In this document: piece by piece, positions 1 to 7,744 of the stretch
How positions within the stretch are numbered: position 1 is the stretch's first letter
How the letters are laid out: every line of letters begins with the position of its first letter
Source: Acinetobacter pittii ATCC 19004 = CIP 70.29
GTDB lineage: Bacteria > Pseudomonadota > Gammaproteobacteria > Pseudomonadales > Moraxellaceae
Assembly (NCBI RefSeq): GCF_000369045.1
Contig: NZ_KB849786.1
Span: 913,906-977,905, forward strand
Direction of reading: 5' to 3'
Length of the DNA stretch: 64,000 bases
Position numbers and translations under genes: made by a program
The notes under the pieces: generated by a model
Database searches by the model: none
What the model was told of the DNA's origin: nothing
The model's input: the letters and a program-made list of their open reading frames with translations, nothing else

Positions 1-657
1 ATTTCTCCATTCTGTCAAAAAATTTCAAGGGCTTTAAGATTCAAGGGAATTCCATTTGACACAGTTAACTACAACGGCATTCTTGGAGCGAAAGTTCCTC
101 TGTTAAGTAAGGTCGGCAAAGTACCTGTCATTGACCATAACGGTCAGAGGATTCAAGACAGCACTCGAATTGCTCGGTATCTAGATGAAGCCTTTCCAGA
201 CACACCTCGGCTTTACCCTGAAGATCCAAATCAAAAAGCCCTTGCTGAACTTTGGGAAGATTGGGCAGATGAATCTCTTTATTTTTATGAAGTCTATTTA
301 CGCGTCAATGATCCTGAAGCTTTAGAAGAAGCGATTCGCATTAGTAGCATTGGTCGTCCGGCCTATGAAAAGCCCATGGTAAAAGGTTTTATTTTAGCCG
401 AGTTAAAAACGCAGCTATTCTTTCAAGGCTTAGGACGTATGAAAGCTGAAAATGTTGAAGAAGAATTTATCCGACATCTCGACCGTATTGAGCAGGTTTT
501 ATCACAAAGTGAATGGTTAGTTGGAAACAGCCAAACGATTGCAGATATTGCGGTGGTTGCTCAACTCGGCGAAGTGATTCGTACCAGTAAAAAATTTAGT
601 AAAGAAATTTTGAATCGTCCGTTTATTGCATTATGGTATAAAAAACAAACAGGATGA
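1..657 (+). CDS. Glutathione S-transferase family protein (5' end outside window)
   Basis: The frame is open from base 1 and ends at 657, so the true start lies upstream. It begins with Ser-Pro-Phe-Cys-Gln-Lys, the thiol or serine motif at the start of the thioredoxin-like GST N-terminal domain. KVPVID and QDSTRIARYLDE follow, matching the cis-Pro strand and glutathione-binding segment. The rest (about 130 residues) is alpha-helical GST C-terminal domain with a conserved-looking ADI (N-cap) segment near WLVGNSQTIADIAV. Expected role: cytosolic glutathione conjugation or related chemistry; substrate unknown. The next gene starts 7 bases after the stop, so the two are probably cotranscribed. 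Confidence 0.85.
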   Translation: MSPFCQKISRALRFKGIPFDTVNYNGILGAKVPLLSKVGKVPVIDHNGQRIQDSTRIARYLDEAFPDTPRLYPEDPNQKALAELWEDWADESLYFYEVYLRVNDPEALEEAIRISSIGRPAYEKPMVKGFILAELKTQLFFQGLGRMKAENVEEEFIRHLDRIEQVLSQSEWLVGNSQTIADIAVVAQLGEVIRTSKKFSKEILNRPFIALWYKKQTG

Positions 658-664
658 AACGTCT

Positions 665-1426
665 ATGACATCAGCAACACCAGATAAAACACAAGATTGT
701 GCAGTTGTTATTGGCGTCGGGGCATCACAGGGGATTGGTGCAGCGGTGTGTCGTCTGTTCGCCAAAGAAGGCTTAAAAGTCTATGTTGCTGGACGTACTT
801 TCCAGAAAATTGAAGCAGTGGCTGCCCAAATCCATGCAAATGCAGGGGAAGCTGTAGCGTTTCGTTTAGATGCAGAAGATATACACCAAGTACAAGCCCT
901 GTTTGACACCATTACAAGTCAAAATGAGCGTATTACTGCTGTCATTCATAATGTGGGGGGGAATATTCCTTCCATCTTTTTACGCAGCCCATTGTCGTTT
1001 TTTACTCAAATGTGGCAATCCACTTTTTTATCGGCCTATTTAGTTTCTCAAAGCTGTCTAAAAATCTTTAAAGATCAAAATCACGGTACGCTTATTTTTA
1101 CTGGAGCGAGTGCGTCTCTACGCGGCAAACCTTTTTTCGCAGCTTTTACGATGGGAAAATCTGCCTTAAGAGCTTATGCCTTAAATCTAGCCCAAATCTA
1201 TAAATCACAAGGCATCCATATTGCTCATGTGATTATTGATGGCATGGTCGATGGCGATAGAGTGAATAAAGCATTATTTGGTCTGGGGCGGTTAGCTCGT
1301 CTTACGCGTGGCACTGGCGGACTTAATATTGATGCAATTGCAGAAAATTATTGGATGCTTTACCAACAAACACCTCAGCTCTGGACACATGAGTTGGATT
1401 TACGCCCTTATCAAGAAAAATTTTGA
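665..1426 (+). CDS. Short-chain dehydrogenase/reductase (SDR) with Tyr-to-Phe active site
   Basis: A 253-residue SDR-like protein. The Rossmann glycine motif is GVGASQGIG at residues 17-25, followed by NVGGN near 96 and a TGAS segment near 147. The usual Tyr-x-x-x-Lys catalytic pair reads Phe161-Thr-Met-Gly-Lys165, so Lys is kept but the proton-donor Tyr is Phe. I chose the ATG at 665, 13 codons inside the longest frame, because AGGA sits just upstream and it follows the GST stop at 657. The reaction is unknown; the Phe suggests weak, altered or no oxidoreductase activity. It probably forms an operon with the GST gene and the degenerate SDR-like gene that follows. Confidence 0.8.
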   Translation: MTSATPDKTQDCAVVIGVGASQGIGAAVCRLFAKEGLKVYVAGRTFQKIEAVAAQIHANAGEAVAFRLDAEDIHQVQALFDTITSQNERITAVIHNVGGNIPSIFLRSPLSFFTQMWQSTFLSAYLVSQSCLKIFKDQNHGTLIFTGASASLRGKPFFAAFTMGKSALRAYALNLAQIYKSQGIHIAHVIIDGMVDGDRVNKALFGLGRLARLTRGTGGLNIDAIAENYWMLYQQTPQLWTHELDLRPYQEKF

Positions 1427-1435
1427 GAAACTAAA

Positions 1436-2119
1436 ATGCTAAAAAAAATATTTCAAAAATTTCAAAAAAAGCAGGGCTGTGTTGTAGTGGCTGGTCATGA
1501 CCTTCAACTGATTGAGCGTGATTTTGTAATTCTAGATAAAAACGCACATTGTCCATTACATCTTTATCAAGTTGTGCATGATTCAACTGCGCAAAAGATG
1601 AAAATACATTCTATAAATGATGGCGTGACAGCAGTTCAATTAAATTTAGTGAATGCAGATCACTTAAAATGCTTATTGCGTTATTTTTCAAAACATGGGC
1701 ATACCATTGAACTCTGTGTATTTCAGCCGAGTTTTTCATCTTCGCCCAATATCGAAGCTTTATCTTTAGAAGAGATTGAACACAGTTGGCAGACCACAGG
1801 TTTAAGTGCAGTAAGTGTTGCTCAAGCTGTGATTAAGCCTATGCTTAAACAACAGCGAGGCACGGTTATTTTTCTTGGCGCACCCTCTAATCACTCTATC
1901 CATTACGATGTGATAAGCCAAAGCATGTTTGCAAGCATCCGTGCTTTAGCACAGTCACTAGCCAGAGAGTTTCAACCTAAAGGCATTCATGTTAGTTATT
2001 GCATGATTGAAAAATGGGAAGGGCAAAACCAGCACTTTACCTCATCTCTCAAGCAAGTATGCCAACACATCTATCAGCAACCTGATTCGGCATGGAGCCA
2101 AGAACTCAGCCTATCTTAA
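1436..2119 (+). CDS. Degenerate SDR-like protein
   Basis: A 227-residue protein starting 9 bases after the preceding SDR stop. The N-terminal half lacks a recognisable TGxxxGxG nucleotide motif. The C-terminal half keeps the SDR layout: a strand GTVIFLGAP, then HYDVISQSMFASIRALAQSLAREF, then GIHVSYCMIE. In the position of YxxxK there is Tyr without a Lys four residues on. The family link is inferred from this pattern and from the adjacent SDR. It may be a non-catalytic partner or a decaying paralogue. Function unknown. Confidence 0.6.
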   Translation: MLKKIFQKFQKKQGCVVVAGHDLQLIERDFVILDKNAHCPLHLYQVVHDSTAQKMKIHSINDGVTAVQLNLVNADHLKCLLRYFSKHGHTIELCVFQPSFSSSPNIEALSLEEIEHSWQTTGLSAVSVAQAVIKPMLKQQRGTVIFLGAPSNHSIHYDVISQSMFASIRALAQSLAREFQPKGIHVSYCMIEKWEGQNQHFTSSLKQVCQHIYQQPDSAWSQELSLS

Positions 2120-2196
2120 AGTTTTACTTTCGCATGTTCTTGAAATACAGTACTGAGTTGAAATGATCATAGAACAATAATTTCGGTAGGTTTTAA

Positions 2197-2754
2197 ATGG
2201 TGGATATAACGAGTTTTCAGCGAACTGTTCAGATCGTGTCGACCTTGGCAGCTTTTATGTGTATTTCTTCACTCGCCCAAGCATATCAATATGATCAAAC
2301 TGTTCGTTTAGTTAACGAGCGTTTATCCTATATGAAAGATGTAGCGGGTTATAAAGCAGAGCAGCATTTGCCGATTGAAGATTTAACTCAAGAAAAGAAA
2401 GTTCTCAATCAATCGCTTTCTGAAGCTGAATCTTTTGGTTTAAATAGCGAAACAGTAAAGCCATTTATTGTGACCCAAATGAATGTTGCCAAGGCCATTC
2501 AATATCGATATCGCGCAGATTGGTTGTCGAGTCCTGAAAGCAATTGGAAGCCCCAAGATCTAGCTGAAGTACGTTTAAAAATTAGTTCTCTAAACACTGA
2601 GCTTCTAAAAAATATCGCTTATGAACTTAAGAAAAATCATAACAAAGCACCTCATGGTTGTAGCTATATGTGGTCTGTTCAACATCCTCAACTTAAAGAA
2701 GCTGACAAAAAAGCTTTATGTGTGGCATTAAATAAAATTCAGTTAAAAGACTGA
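2197..2754 (+). CDS. Exported protein of unknown function
   Basis: A 185-residue protein. Residues 1-30 look like a signal peptide with a hydrophobic core and a cleavage-like Ser-Leu-Ala-Gln-Ala. The mature part is helical and charged, with two Cys residues near the C terminus (in HGCSYMW and KKALCVAL) that could form a disulfide. A GGTAGG purine stretch precedes the ATG. I recognise no family. The next gene begins 49 bases downstream on the same strand and is also envelope-located. Confidence 0.6.
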   Translation: MVDITSFQRTVQIVSTLAAFMCISSLAQAYQYDQTVRLVNERLSYMKDVAGYKAEQHLPIEDLTQEKKVLNQSLSEAESFGLNSETVKPFIVTQMNVAKAIQYRYRADWLSSPESNWKPQDLAEVRLKISSLNTELLKNIAYELKKNHNKAPHGCSYMWSVQHPQLKEADKKALCVALNKIQLKD

Positions 2755-2803
2755 ATCTATTTAAGATAATTAAAGCACTAAATTTGTTATCAGGAGAGGT
2801 TTT

Positions 2804-3823
2804 ATGAAAAAAGCTTCCTCAATATCTTTTCTTCTTAAGAAGAGATATTTACTGATACTTTTGTTAGTTGCAATCTTTAGTTATGGCAAATATCAAAATT
2901 ACAAAGAAAAGATTTTATTTAGAGAATATTATTTACATCCACCATTGTATAGAGAGATTTGGCCATCTGAATTTGACCCTAATGGAGTCATATTAGATAT
3001 TCCAGCAAACTATCTTATGGATGCAACTGCTATTTCTGAATCTTCACGAAAGAAAGATCTAGAATTCAGAGAAAAGCAAAGGTATGAGAGCAGCAAAGCC
3101 TTATGTGATAGATTTCAATGTACTGAACTTTTTCAAGTTCTTTTACCTGAGTACAAAGGAAAAACATTAGAAAATTTACATATTTTTAATCCTGAATCAG
3201 TAAGAGCTGATTATGAAATACCTAAAGACTGGCAAGAGTTTCATAAGTATGTAATTTGGTTTTCCTTAAATAGCTGGATACCTAAGAATCATAAAGTGAA
3301 TGCTAGTGATGCAGAAATTACAATGGGTATAAATTTAAGTTCAGTGTTTCATCCGAAAGAGTATTTTGAAACGCCAAAATTAATTAAATATATACAAACT
3401 AAACCAGCTCCAGAATTAGGCTTAACAGAAGTGGTATCACTAGATCCTAATTTACCAGGCGGGTTCTATAAAGTTCTTGTTTATAAGGATTGGCAAAAGA
3501 AATATCCTGAGGATGTAACAGAGGATTATAATCATTATAAGATTTATTTTAAAAAAGACGCTGGTGGAAATATAGTTTCTTATATTAGTTGTAGTACTTT
3601 TGCTCGTACTTATTTATTAAGTAAACCAGATCCTGAACAGGCTATTCTAGAAGACTATGCTAGACCAAATCAGCAATACTATTGTAGACATACTTTTAAT
3701 GTGAAGGGACTGCCGATGAGTATTACCGCACATTACAGTGATATACATTTAGCTGATTGGCAGAATATAGAAAATAATTTAACTCGGCTTATACAGTCAT
3801 TTCATGTAAAAGAGACTAAGTAA
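2804..3823 (+). CDS. Membrane-anchored periplasmic protein of unknown function
   Basis: A 339-residue protein with one N-terminal hydrophobic helix at about residues 10-28 (YLLILLLVAIFSYG) preceded by Lys/Arg, so probably inner-membrane anchored with a large periplasmic part. Four Cys lie in two pairs, near residues 99-104 (ALCDRFQCTEL) and near 262 and 290. GGAGAG 6-7 bases before the ATG is a good ribosome-binding site. No family recognised. A Rho-independent terminator follows directly. Confidence 0.6.
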   Translation: MKKASSISFLLKKRYLLILLLVAIFSYGKYQNYKEKILFREYYLHPPLYREIWPSEFDPNGVILDIPANYLMDATAISESSRKKDLEFREKQRYESSKALCDRFQCTELFQVLLPEYKGKTLENLHIFNPESVRADYEIPKDWQEFHKYVIWFSLNSWIPKNHKVNASDAEITMGINLSSVFHPKEYFETPKLIKYIQTKPAPELGLTEVVSLDPNLPGGFYKVLVYKDWQKKYPEDVTEDYNHYKIYFKKDAGGNIVSYISCSTFARTYLLSKPDPEQAILEDYARPNQQYYCRHTFNVKGLPMSITAHYSDIHLADWQNIENNLTRLIQSFHVKETK

Positions 3824-3836
3824 GTTTCAATATTTA

Positions 3837-3866
3837 AAGCTCTTGTTATTTAAAGAGCTTTTTTAT
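3837..3866 (+). terminator. Rho-independent terminator
   Basis: AAGCTCT and AGAGCTT form a stem around a short AT loop, followed by TTTTTTAT. It lies 14 bases after the stop of the 339-residue protein gene. Confidence 0.75.
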
Positions 3867-3898
3867 ATTCAATACTCTTACTTCTTAAGTTTAGAACA

Positions 3899-3927
3899 TT
3901 GACACCCAAAACCTCTCCGATTATCCT
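3899..3927 (+). promoter_or_regulatory. Candidate sigma-70 promoter of the structured RNA cassette
   Basis: A perfect -35 hexamer TTGACA (3899-3904) is separated by exactly 17 bases from TATCCT (3922-3927). The start would fall near 3934, at the first hairpin of the downstream structured RNA. The call is from motif and spacing only. Confidence 0.5.
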
Positions 3928-3933
3928 TTGCCT

Positions 3934-4140
3934 GCTGGCCACATTGCCAGTCGGTTTTAGCAGACCGTTTTCATCTAGATCATCAAAAGAGCAATTTTTT
4001 GGTGTCGAACTCGTTCGTCTCCCTTCGTAGCGGTAGGACGGAGGAGGGACGCCTTCGGGCGTGCCGGTTCCTAGATGACTGGTCTGCTAACCCTTCTTCG
4101 TTCTGCCACCATAATCATTTAGCAGTGATTTGGTAGAACT
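3934..4140 (+). ncRNA. Structured RNA resembling phage C4 antisense RNA
   Basis: This block is unusually GC-rich for the window and densely structured. TTAGCAGACC at 3957-3966 pairs with GGTCTGCTAA at 4081-4090, and TCATCTAG at 3971-3978 pairs with CTAGATGA at 4071-4078. Together they close a domain containing an ACGCC-TTCG-GGCGT hairpin (about 4049-4063) and a CTCCC/GGAGG stem. Both inner antisense elements also have downstream partners in the same order: TTAGCAG at 4119-4125, and TCATCTAGGA at 4147-4156, which covers the ribosome-binding site of the small frame at 4164. Two short antisense elements facing a downstream translation start is the known plan of the P1/P7 C4 RNA. Assignment to that family is inference; exact ends are unknown. 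Confidence 0.55.
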
Positions 4141-4163
4141 TCTATTTCATCTAGGAGTCCGCT

Positions 4164-4253
4164 ATGCGTACTATTTCTTCTTTACTGGTCTTTGCCAAAA
4201 TCTCTCTATTCATTCCATTTAAACAATCTTTAAAACGGTTTAATCGACTCTAG
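4164..4253 (+). CDS. 29-codon leader-type reading frame downstream of the structured RNA
   Basis: ATG at 4164 is preceded by AGGAG at 4153-4157 with ideal 6-base spacing. It encodes MRTISSLLVFAKISLF and a basic tail ending KRFNRL. The ribosome-binding site is part of TCATCTAGGA (4147-4156), perfectly complementary to TCCTAGATGA (4069-4078) in the structured RNA upstream. By analogy with the icd/orfx frame of phage C4 systems, its translation may be what the RNA controls, with a polar effect on the downstream gene. The peptide itself may have no function. Codon evidence is weak at this length. Confidence 0.4.
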   Translation: MRTISSLLVFAKISLFIPFKQSLKRFNRL

Positions 4254-4456
4254 GTTTTGCACCTAAAGAATCGTTACGACTAAAAAATCATAGCAACAAT
4301 AAATCTGAGATAGGCGAGCACACCATTATTTGTGCGGCTTTTGCATGCCTGTTTTTAGCGCTCATTTTAAGAGTGACGGCAATTCTATCTCTTTCACTTA
4401 CAACAAAAAATTATTTTATACGGTATAAAAATGCCAAATTTAGAAGCATCATTTAG
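4244..4456 (+). other. Overlapping short frames between the leader ORF and tetR
   Basis: One frame is open from 4244 to the stop at 4454-4456 without an early start codon. It encodes GFAPKESLRLKN, then a hydrophobic stretch IICAAFACLFLALILRV, and runs 26 bases into tetR. It is in the -1 frame relative to the leader ORF, so it could be the rest of a once longer gene. Another frame has ATG at 4345 and stops at 4426-4428, 2 bases before the tetR ATG, which would allow coupled re-initiation. Neither is proven coding. Confidence 0.3.
4414..4430. promoter_or_regulatory. Perfect palindrome abutting the tetR start
   Basis: TTTTATAC-G-GTATAAAA is an 8+8 perfect inverted repeat ending at the base before the tetR ATG. 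No Shine-Dalgarno sequence is visible between it and the ATG. It could be an autoregulatory TetR operator, a hairpin hiding the start, or both. Confidence 0.45.
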
Positions 4457-4982
4457 AGCACTTCGCGTACTACACGCGGCAAGAGATTTGTTTAATCAAT
4501 ATGGGTTTTACATCGGGATTGACCGAATTATTACGGATGCCAAAATTCCCAAAGCCACTTTCTATAACTACTTTCACTCCAAAGAAAGGCTCATTCAGAT
4601 GAGCTTAACTTTTCAAACAGATTCATTAAAACATGAGGTGTTTTCAATTATTCATTCGTACCGCGAACTTATGATGTTTGATAAGCTCAAGAAAGTTTAC
4701 TTTTTACATGCAAACTTAGATGGCTTTTATCGTTTGCCATTTAAAGCCATTTTTGAAATTGAAAAGCTTTATCCAGTAGCTTATGAGGTCGTCAGCGACT
4801 ATCGAAAATGGTTCATAAATGAAATTTATAAGTTGCTTTTAACCGTAAAAGTTACCGCTACAGTTGAAGATGCCTACATGTTTTTGTTTGTGATTGATGG
4901 GGCAATGGTCCAGCTTTTAAGTGCAAATAAGATCGATGAAAGAGATAAATTATTAGAATATTTTATGTCGACGCTCGCTTAG
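4431..4982 (+). CDS. TetR/AcrR family transcriptional regulator
   Basis: A 183-residue repressor-type protein. Residues about 11-55 form the TetR N-terminal helix-turn-helix: AARDLFNQYGF, then IDRIITDAKIPKATFYNYFHSKERLI. The remainder is a helical ligand-binding and dimerisation domain that I cannot match to a ligand. No Shine-Dalgarno is present; translation may be leaderless or coupled to the short frame ending at 4428. It is followed by a bidirectional terminator shared with the convergent fecA-like gene. Its most likely targets are itself and a neighbour, but the upstream structured RNA suggests an added post-transcriptional control. Confidence 0.8.
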   Translation: MPNLEASFRALRVLHAARDLFNQYGFYIGIDRIITDAKIPKATFYNYFHSKERLIQMSLTFQTDSLKHEVFSIIHSYRELMMFDKLKKVYFLHANLDGFYRLPFKAIFEIEKLYPVAYEVVSDYRKWFINEIYKLLLTVKVTATVEDAYMFLFVIDGAMVQLLSANKIDERDKLLEYFMSTLA

Positions 4983-5014
4983 ATTGGTTAGTACTCTAAG
5001 GTTTAATTCTTATA

Positions 5015-5042
5015 AAAAAGCCCTCCGAGGAGGGCTTTTTAT
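5015..5042. terminator. Bidirectional terminator
   Basis: GCCCTC-CGAG-GAGGGC is flanked by an A-run and a T-run, so it can work for tetR (+) and the fecA-like gene (-). The same 23-base sequence recurs at 11562-11584. Confidence 0.8.
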
Positions 5043-5058
5043 TCAATTTGGTTTAGCT

Positions 5059-7248
5059 TTAAAAATCAAAAGAGGTTTGTAGATAGAACGTACGTGGTAG
5101 TCCTACATACTTACCGCCAGTAGAGTCTGTTGAGCGAGTAAAATATTGCTTATCAAAGACGTTTTTGATTCCACCCGCGATTTTTAAACCTTTAACTTGT
5201 GAACTTAAGTCATAAGAGGTACGTAGCGCAAAAGTGGTATAACCCGGAATATCTCCATATTTACCATCAGCAGTTTCTTCTGTTTGATAGACATTACTAT
5301 CTGGAAGATCTGGTGAATGCTGCTTAGACTGCGCAAACATATCCGCATTTAAAGACCATTTATCTACTGTGTAACCTAACCCAACATTACCGACATGACG
5401 TGAGTAAAACGGTAGGTCTTTATCTTTAAATTGACCTGCTTCAGCGACTGCTTTGGTGAAAGTATAGTTTCCATATACTTTTAAGCCTTCCAGTGCATCA
5501 GACAATTGTCCGAAATCATAGCTAATACCTGTTTCGACACCTTTGTGGCTGGTTGCCCCTAAATCTGTCCAGATTCCGTTATTAGCAGCATCACGAACCA
5601 ATGAAAGCTCTTTATCAAAGTCTAAATAGAACACGGTAAATTCGGCATTTAAACCATTGCCCAAATATTTGGTGCCAATTTCATAGTTGTTCGACTTTTC
5701 AGGATGTAAGCCTTCGGTTGTAGCCGTTGCGGTTGTTCCTTCAAGACGAGCTAATTGACTGTATTGCTGTGGACCGAACGATACGCCTGCGTTTGCAAAT
5801 ATATTCCAGTTTTCATTTGCTGAGTACATCACGGATAAACTTGGTAAAAATTCGTCTGAATCAATTTTTGGATAAACAGTATTAGGTTGTCCTTTGTTAT
5901 AACCTGTGAAGTTATTATGGGTTTCAATTGATTCGAAACGAACACCCGGTGTGATGGTCCAACGGCCGAGTTCCATACGGTTGTCGATATATACAGCATG
6001 TGCTTTAGTACCGCCTTCACTACTACTACGTGGAGCAAAATCTGGCACTGATGAACCTGCTGCATAAGATGCAGTACGTCCTGCAAATTCAGAACTTTCT
6101 TCTTTCAAATAGCGATAGCCAACCGTTACTTCATTTTGAGTATTACCAAGTTCATAAATGCGAGAGTAACGCGGTTCAATTGCATAGACTTTATAATCGC
6201 GTGGAGCAGAATCGAGGCGTTTTTGCCCATTCGCTAGTGTAGTCTCAAGATTACTAGTACGGAAAGAGTCGATGTAGTAACTCAAAACCTCGAAGTTATT
6301 TTTTTCATCTTTATGGTTATAACGTAAAGAGACATCTGTACGTCGACCTGCAAAATAGTTTTTTTCACCAGAAGATTGATACGGGTTTTCAGCATATTGC
6401 GCCTGAGTTAAACCCTCTGGCATTTCGCCGCGACCTTCATAGTGATGCAGATTTAAAGCAACTGAGTCTTTATCATTAAATTGATAAGCAGACTTTAGCA
6501 TTACGTCATCGATATCAATTTTGTTGTTAGCTTCTCGATAACCGTTTCCTTTAGTCCCTGAATATAAAAGGGCAAGGCCTAAACCATTATCTAAAGTTCC
6601 ACCCACAAATAGATTAGGGCTCAGTTTTACTTGGTCAGTACCAGAGGCATATTCTGAAGTTAGGCTAACGGTTCCGCTAAAATCTTGAGGAATTGATCGA
6701 GTAGCAAAGTTAATAATTCCGCCTACGTTTTGAGGCCCAAAACGAACCGATCCCGCACCACGCACAACGTCTACTGATTCAATATTTCCAATTGAAACAG
6801 GTGCTAAAGATAACTGTGGCTGACCATATGGTGCAAATGAAAGCGGAACGCCGTCAACTAAAACTGTTGAACGAGGTGATAGGCGAGATGCTAGACCACG
6901 GACACCAATATTGAGTGAAACATCACTACCACCTGTTCCGCTGCTATCTTGAGCTTGAACTCCAGGAATTTGTTTTAATGCTTCTCGAATTGAAGTTGCA
7001 GCTGTTTCATCCAAACGTTTGCGGTCAACAATAGTTCGAGCGCCAGCATGTTTGTGAACGGTTTCAGCATTAGCTTCTTCTAGCCAGTTACCTTGCGCCT
7101 TAATGGTAATAGTCGGTAAAGCACTAGTAGTTGTATCTTCAGCATGTGCAGGAAGTGCGAGATAAGTACATGCAATTCCGATTGCATAGCTAAGCGTAGA
7201 AACTTTGAACTTAAAATTTGGTAGTGAAAGAGGGGTTGAGCGGTCCAT
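5059..7248 (-). CDS. fecA: FecA-like TonB-dependent outer-membrane receptor
   Basis: A 729-residue receptor with signal peptide (ending LALPAHA), TonB-box-like LPTITIKA, plug domain and 22-strand barrel ending in Phe. The plug is strongly FecA-like: GARTIVDRKRL, then IPGVQAQ, then RSTVLVDGVPLSFAPYGQPQ and SVDVVRGAGSVRFGPQNVGG. It lacks the N-terminal signalling domain of E. coli FecA, and no fecI/fecR pair is adjacent. I chose the ATG at 7248; a longer frame to 7305 starts with TTG and would translate through the Fur box. Expected role: ferric citrate or related ferric-chelate uptake driven by TonB. Ligand is inferred from similarity only. Confidence 0.85.
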   Translation of the reverse strand: MDRSTPLSLPNFKFKVSTLSYAIGIACTYLALPAHAEDTTTSALPTITIKAQGNWLEEANAETVHKHAGARTIVDRKRLDETAATSIREALKQIPGVQAQDSSGTGGSDVSLNIGVRGLASRLSPRSTVLVDGVPLSFAPYGQPQLSLAPVSIGNIESVDVVRGAGSVRFGPQNVGGIINFATRSIPQDFSGTVSLTSEYASGTDQVKLSPNLFVGGTLDNGLGLALLYSGTKGNGYREANNKIDIDDVMLKSAYQFNDKDSVALNLHHYEGRGEMPEGLTQAQYAENPYQSSGEKNYFAGRRTDVSLRYNHKDEKNNFEVLSYYIDSFRTSNLETTLANGQKRLDSAPRDYKVYAIEPRYSRIYELGNTQNEVTVGYRYLKEESSEFAGRTASYAAGSSVPDFAPRSSSEGGTKAHAVYIDNRMELGRWTITPGVRFESIETHNNFTGYNKGQPNTVYPKIDSDEFLPSLSVMYSANENWNIFANAGVSFGPQQYSQLARLEGTTATATTEGLHPEKSNNYEIGTKYLGNGLNAEFTVFYLDFDKELSLVRDAANNGIWTDLGATSHKGVETGISYDFGQLSDALEGLKVYGNYTFTKAVAEAGQFKDKDLPFYSRHVGNVGLGYTVDKWSLNADMFAQSKQHSPDLPDSNVYQTEETADGKYGDIPGYTTFALRTSYDLSSQVKGLKIAGGIKNVFDKQYFTRSTDSTGGKYVGLPRTFYLQTSFDF

Positions 7249-7271
7249 GTTGATGTATCGAAATCCTAAAC

Positions 7272-7290
7272 GATAATTATAATCATTATA
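7272..7290. promoter_or_regulatory. Fur box upstream of the fecA-like gene
   Basis: GATAATTATAATCATTATA matches the 19-base Fur consensus GATAATGATAATCATTATC at 17 of 19 positions. It lies 24-42 bases upstream of the chosen ATG on the minus strand, the position expected for iron-dependent repression. Confidence 0.85.
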
Positions 7291-7744
7291 GCGAAAAAGT
7301 AACAAAATTTTATAAAATGGTTTATGTTTTTTTAAGAATTTTAAACTTTTTCTAAAAGATTACTTTTGATAATAATTTCAAATAGCTGACTATGATTTAG
7401 ATATAAATAATAAGATTCTAGCTAGACATTGGCTGTTAAAAGATTGAAGCCCTCTTATGTGCAGCCACGTATAATTTCTATTTAAAGACACAGTAAGTAT
7501 AAAAGTGGTAGAGGGCTCAAAAGTACACTATTACAAACTTACAGTAGATAATCAGGTAATAAGTTGAGTTTAAAGGCTATTTGTGTGAAATTGAAAATAA
7601 TTTCATAAATATTTTTAATTAAAATCAAAGAATTATTAATTTTTATTGAACATTTGTTATAGGATTTTTATATTAAATTATTGTTTTAATAATCAATAAT
7701 CATTATTATTCGCGCTAATATTTACATGAACACACAAAATATAT
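7291..7744. other. Intergenic region between the two divergent receptors
   Basis: AT-rich, no coding frame. A possible stem pairs AGCCCTCT (7448-7455) with AGAGGGCT (7510-7517), with CCAC/GTGG inside; it might be a small RNA but has no clear terminator. Near 7689-7710 the run ATAATCATTAT matches the right half of a Fur box, about 40 bases before the piuA ATG, so Fur control of that gene is plausible. Confidence 0.4.
7689..7710. promoter_or_regulatory. Partial Fur-box-like site upstream of piuA
   Basis: ATAATCATTAT at 7696-7706 matches Fur consensus positions 8-18 exactly, but the left half is out of register (AATAATC). It is flanked by further ATAAT and ATTATT hexamer-like units, as in overlapping Fur sites. 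Weaker than the site at 7272. Confidence 0.45.

Noticed and set aside
4229..4235. Canonical -1 slippery heptamer TTTAAAA in the 29-codon leader frame
   Set aside because: Slippage there would meet a TAA at 4241 two codons later, so it could not join the long downstream frame.
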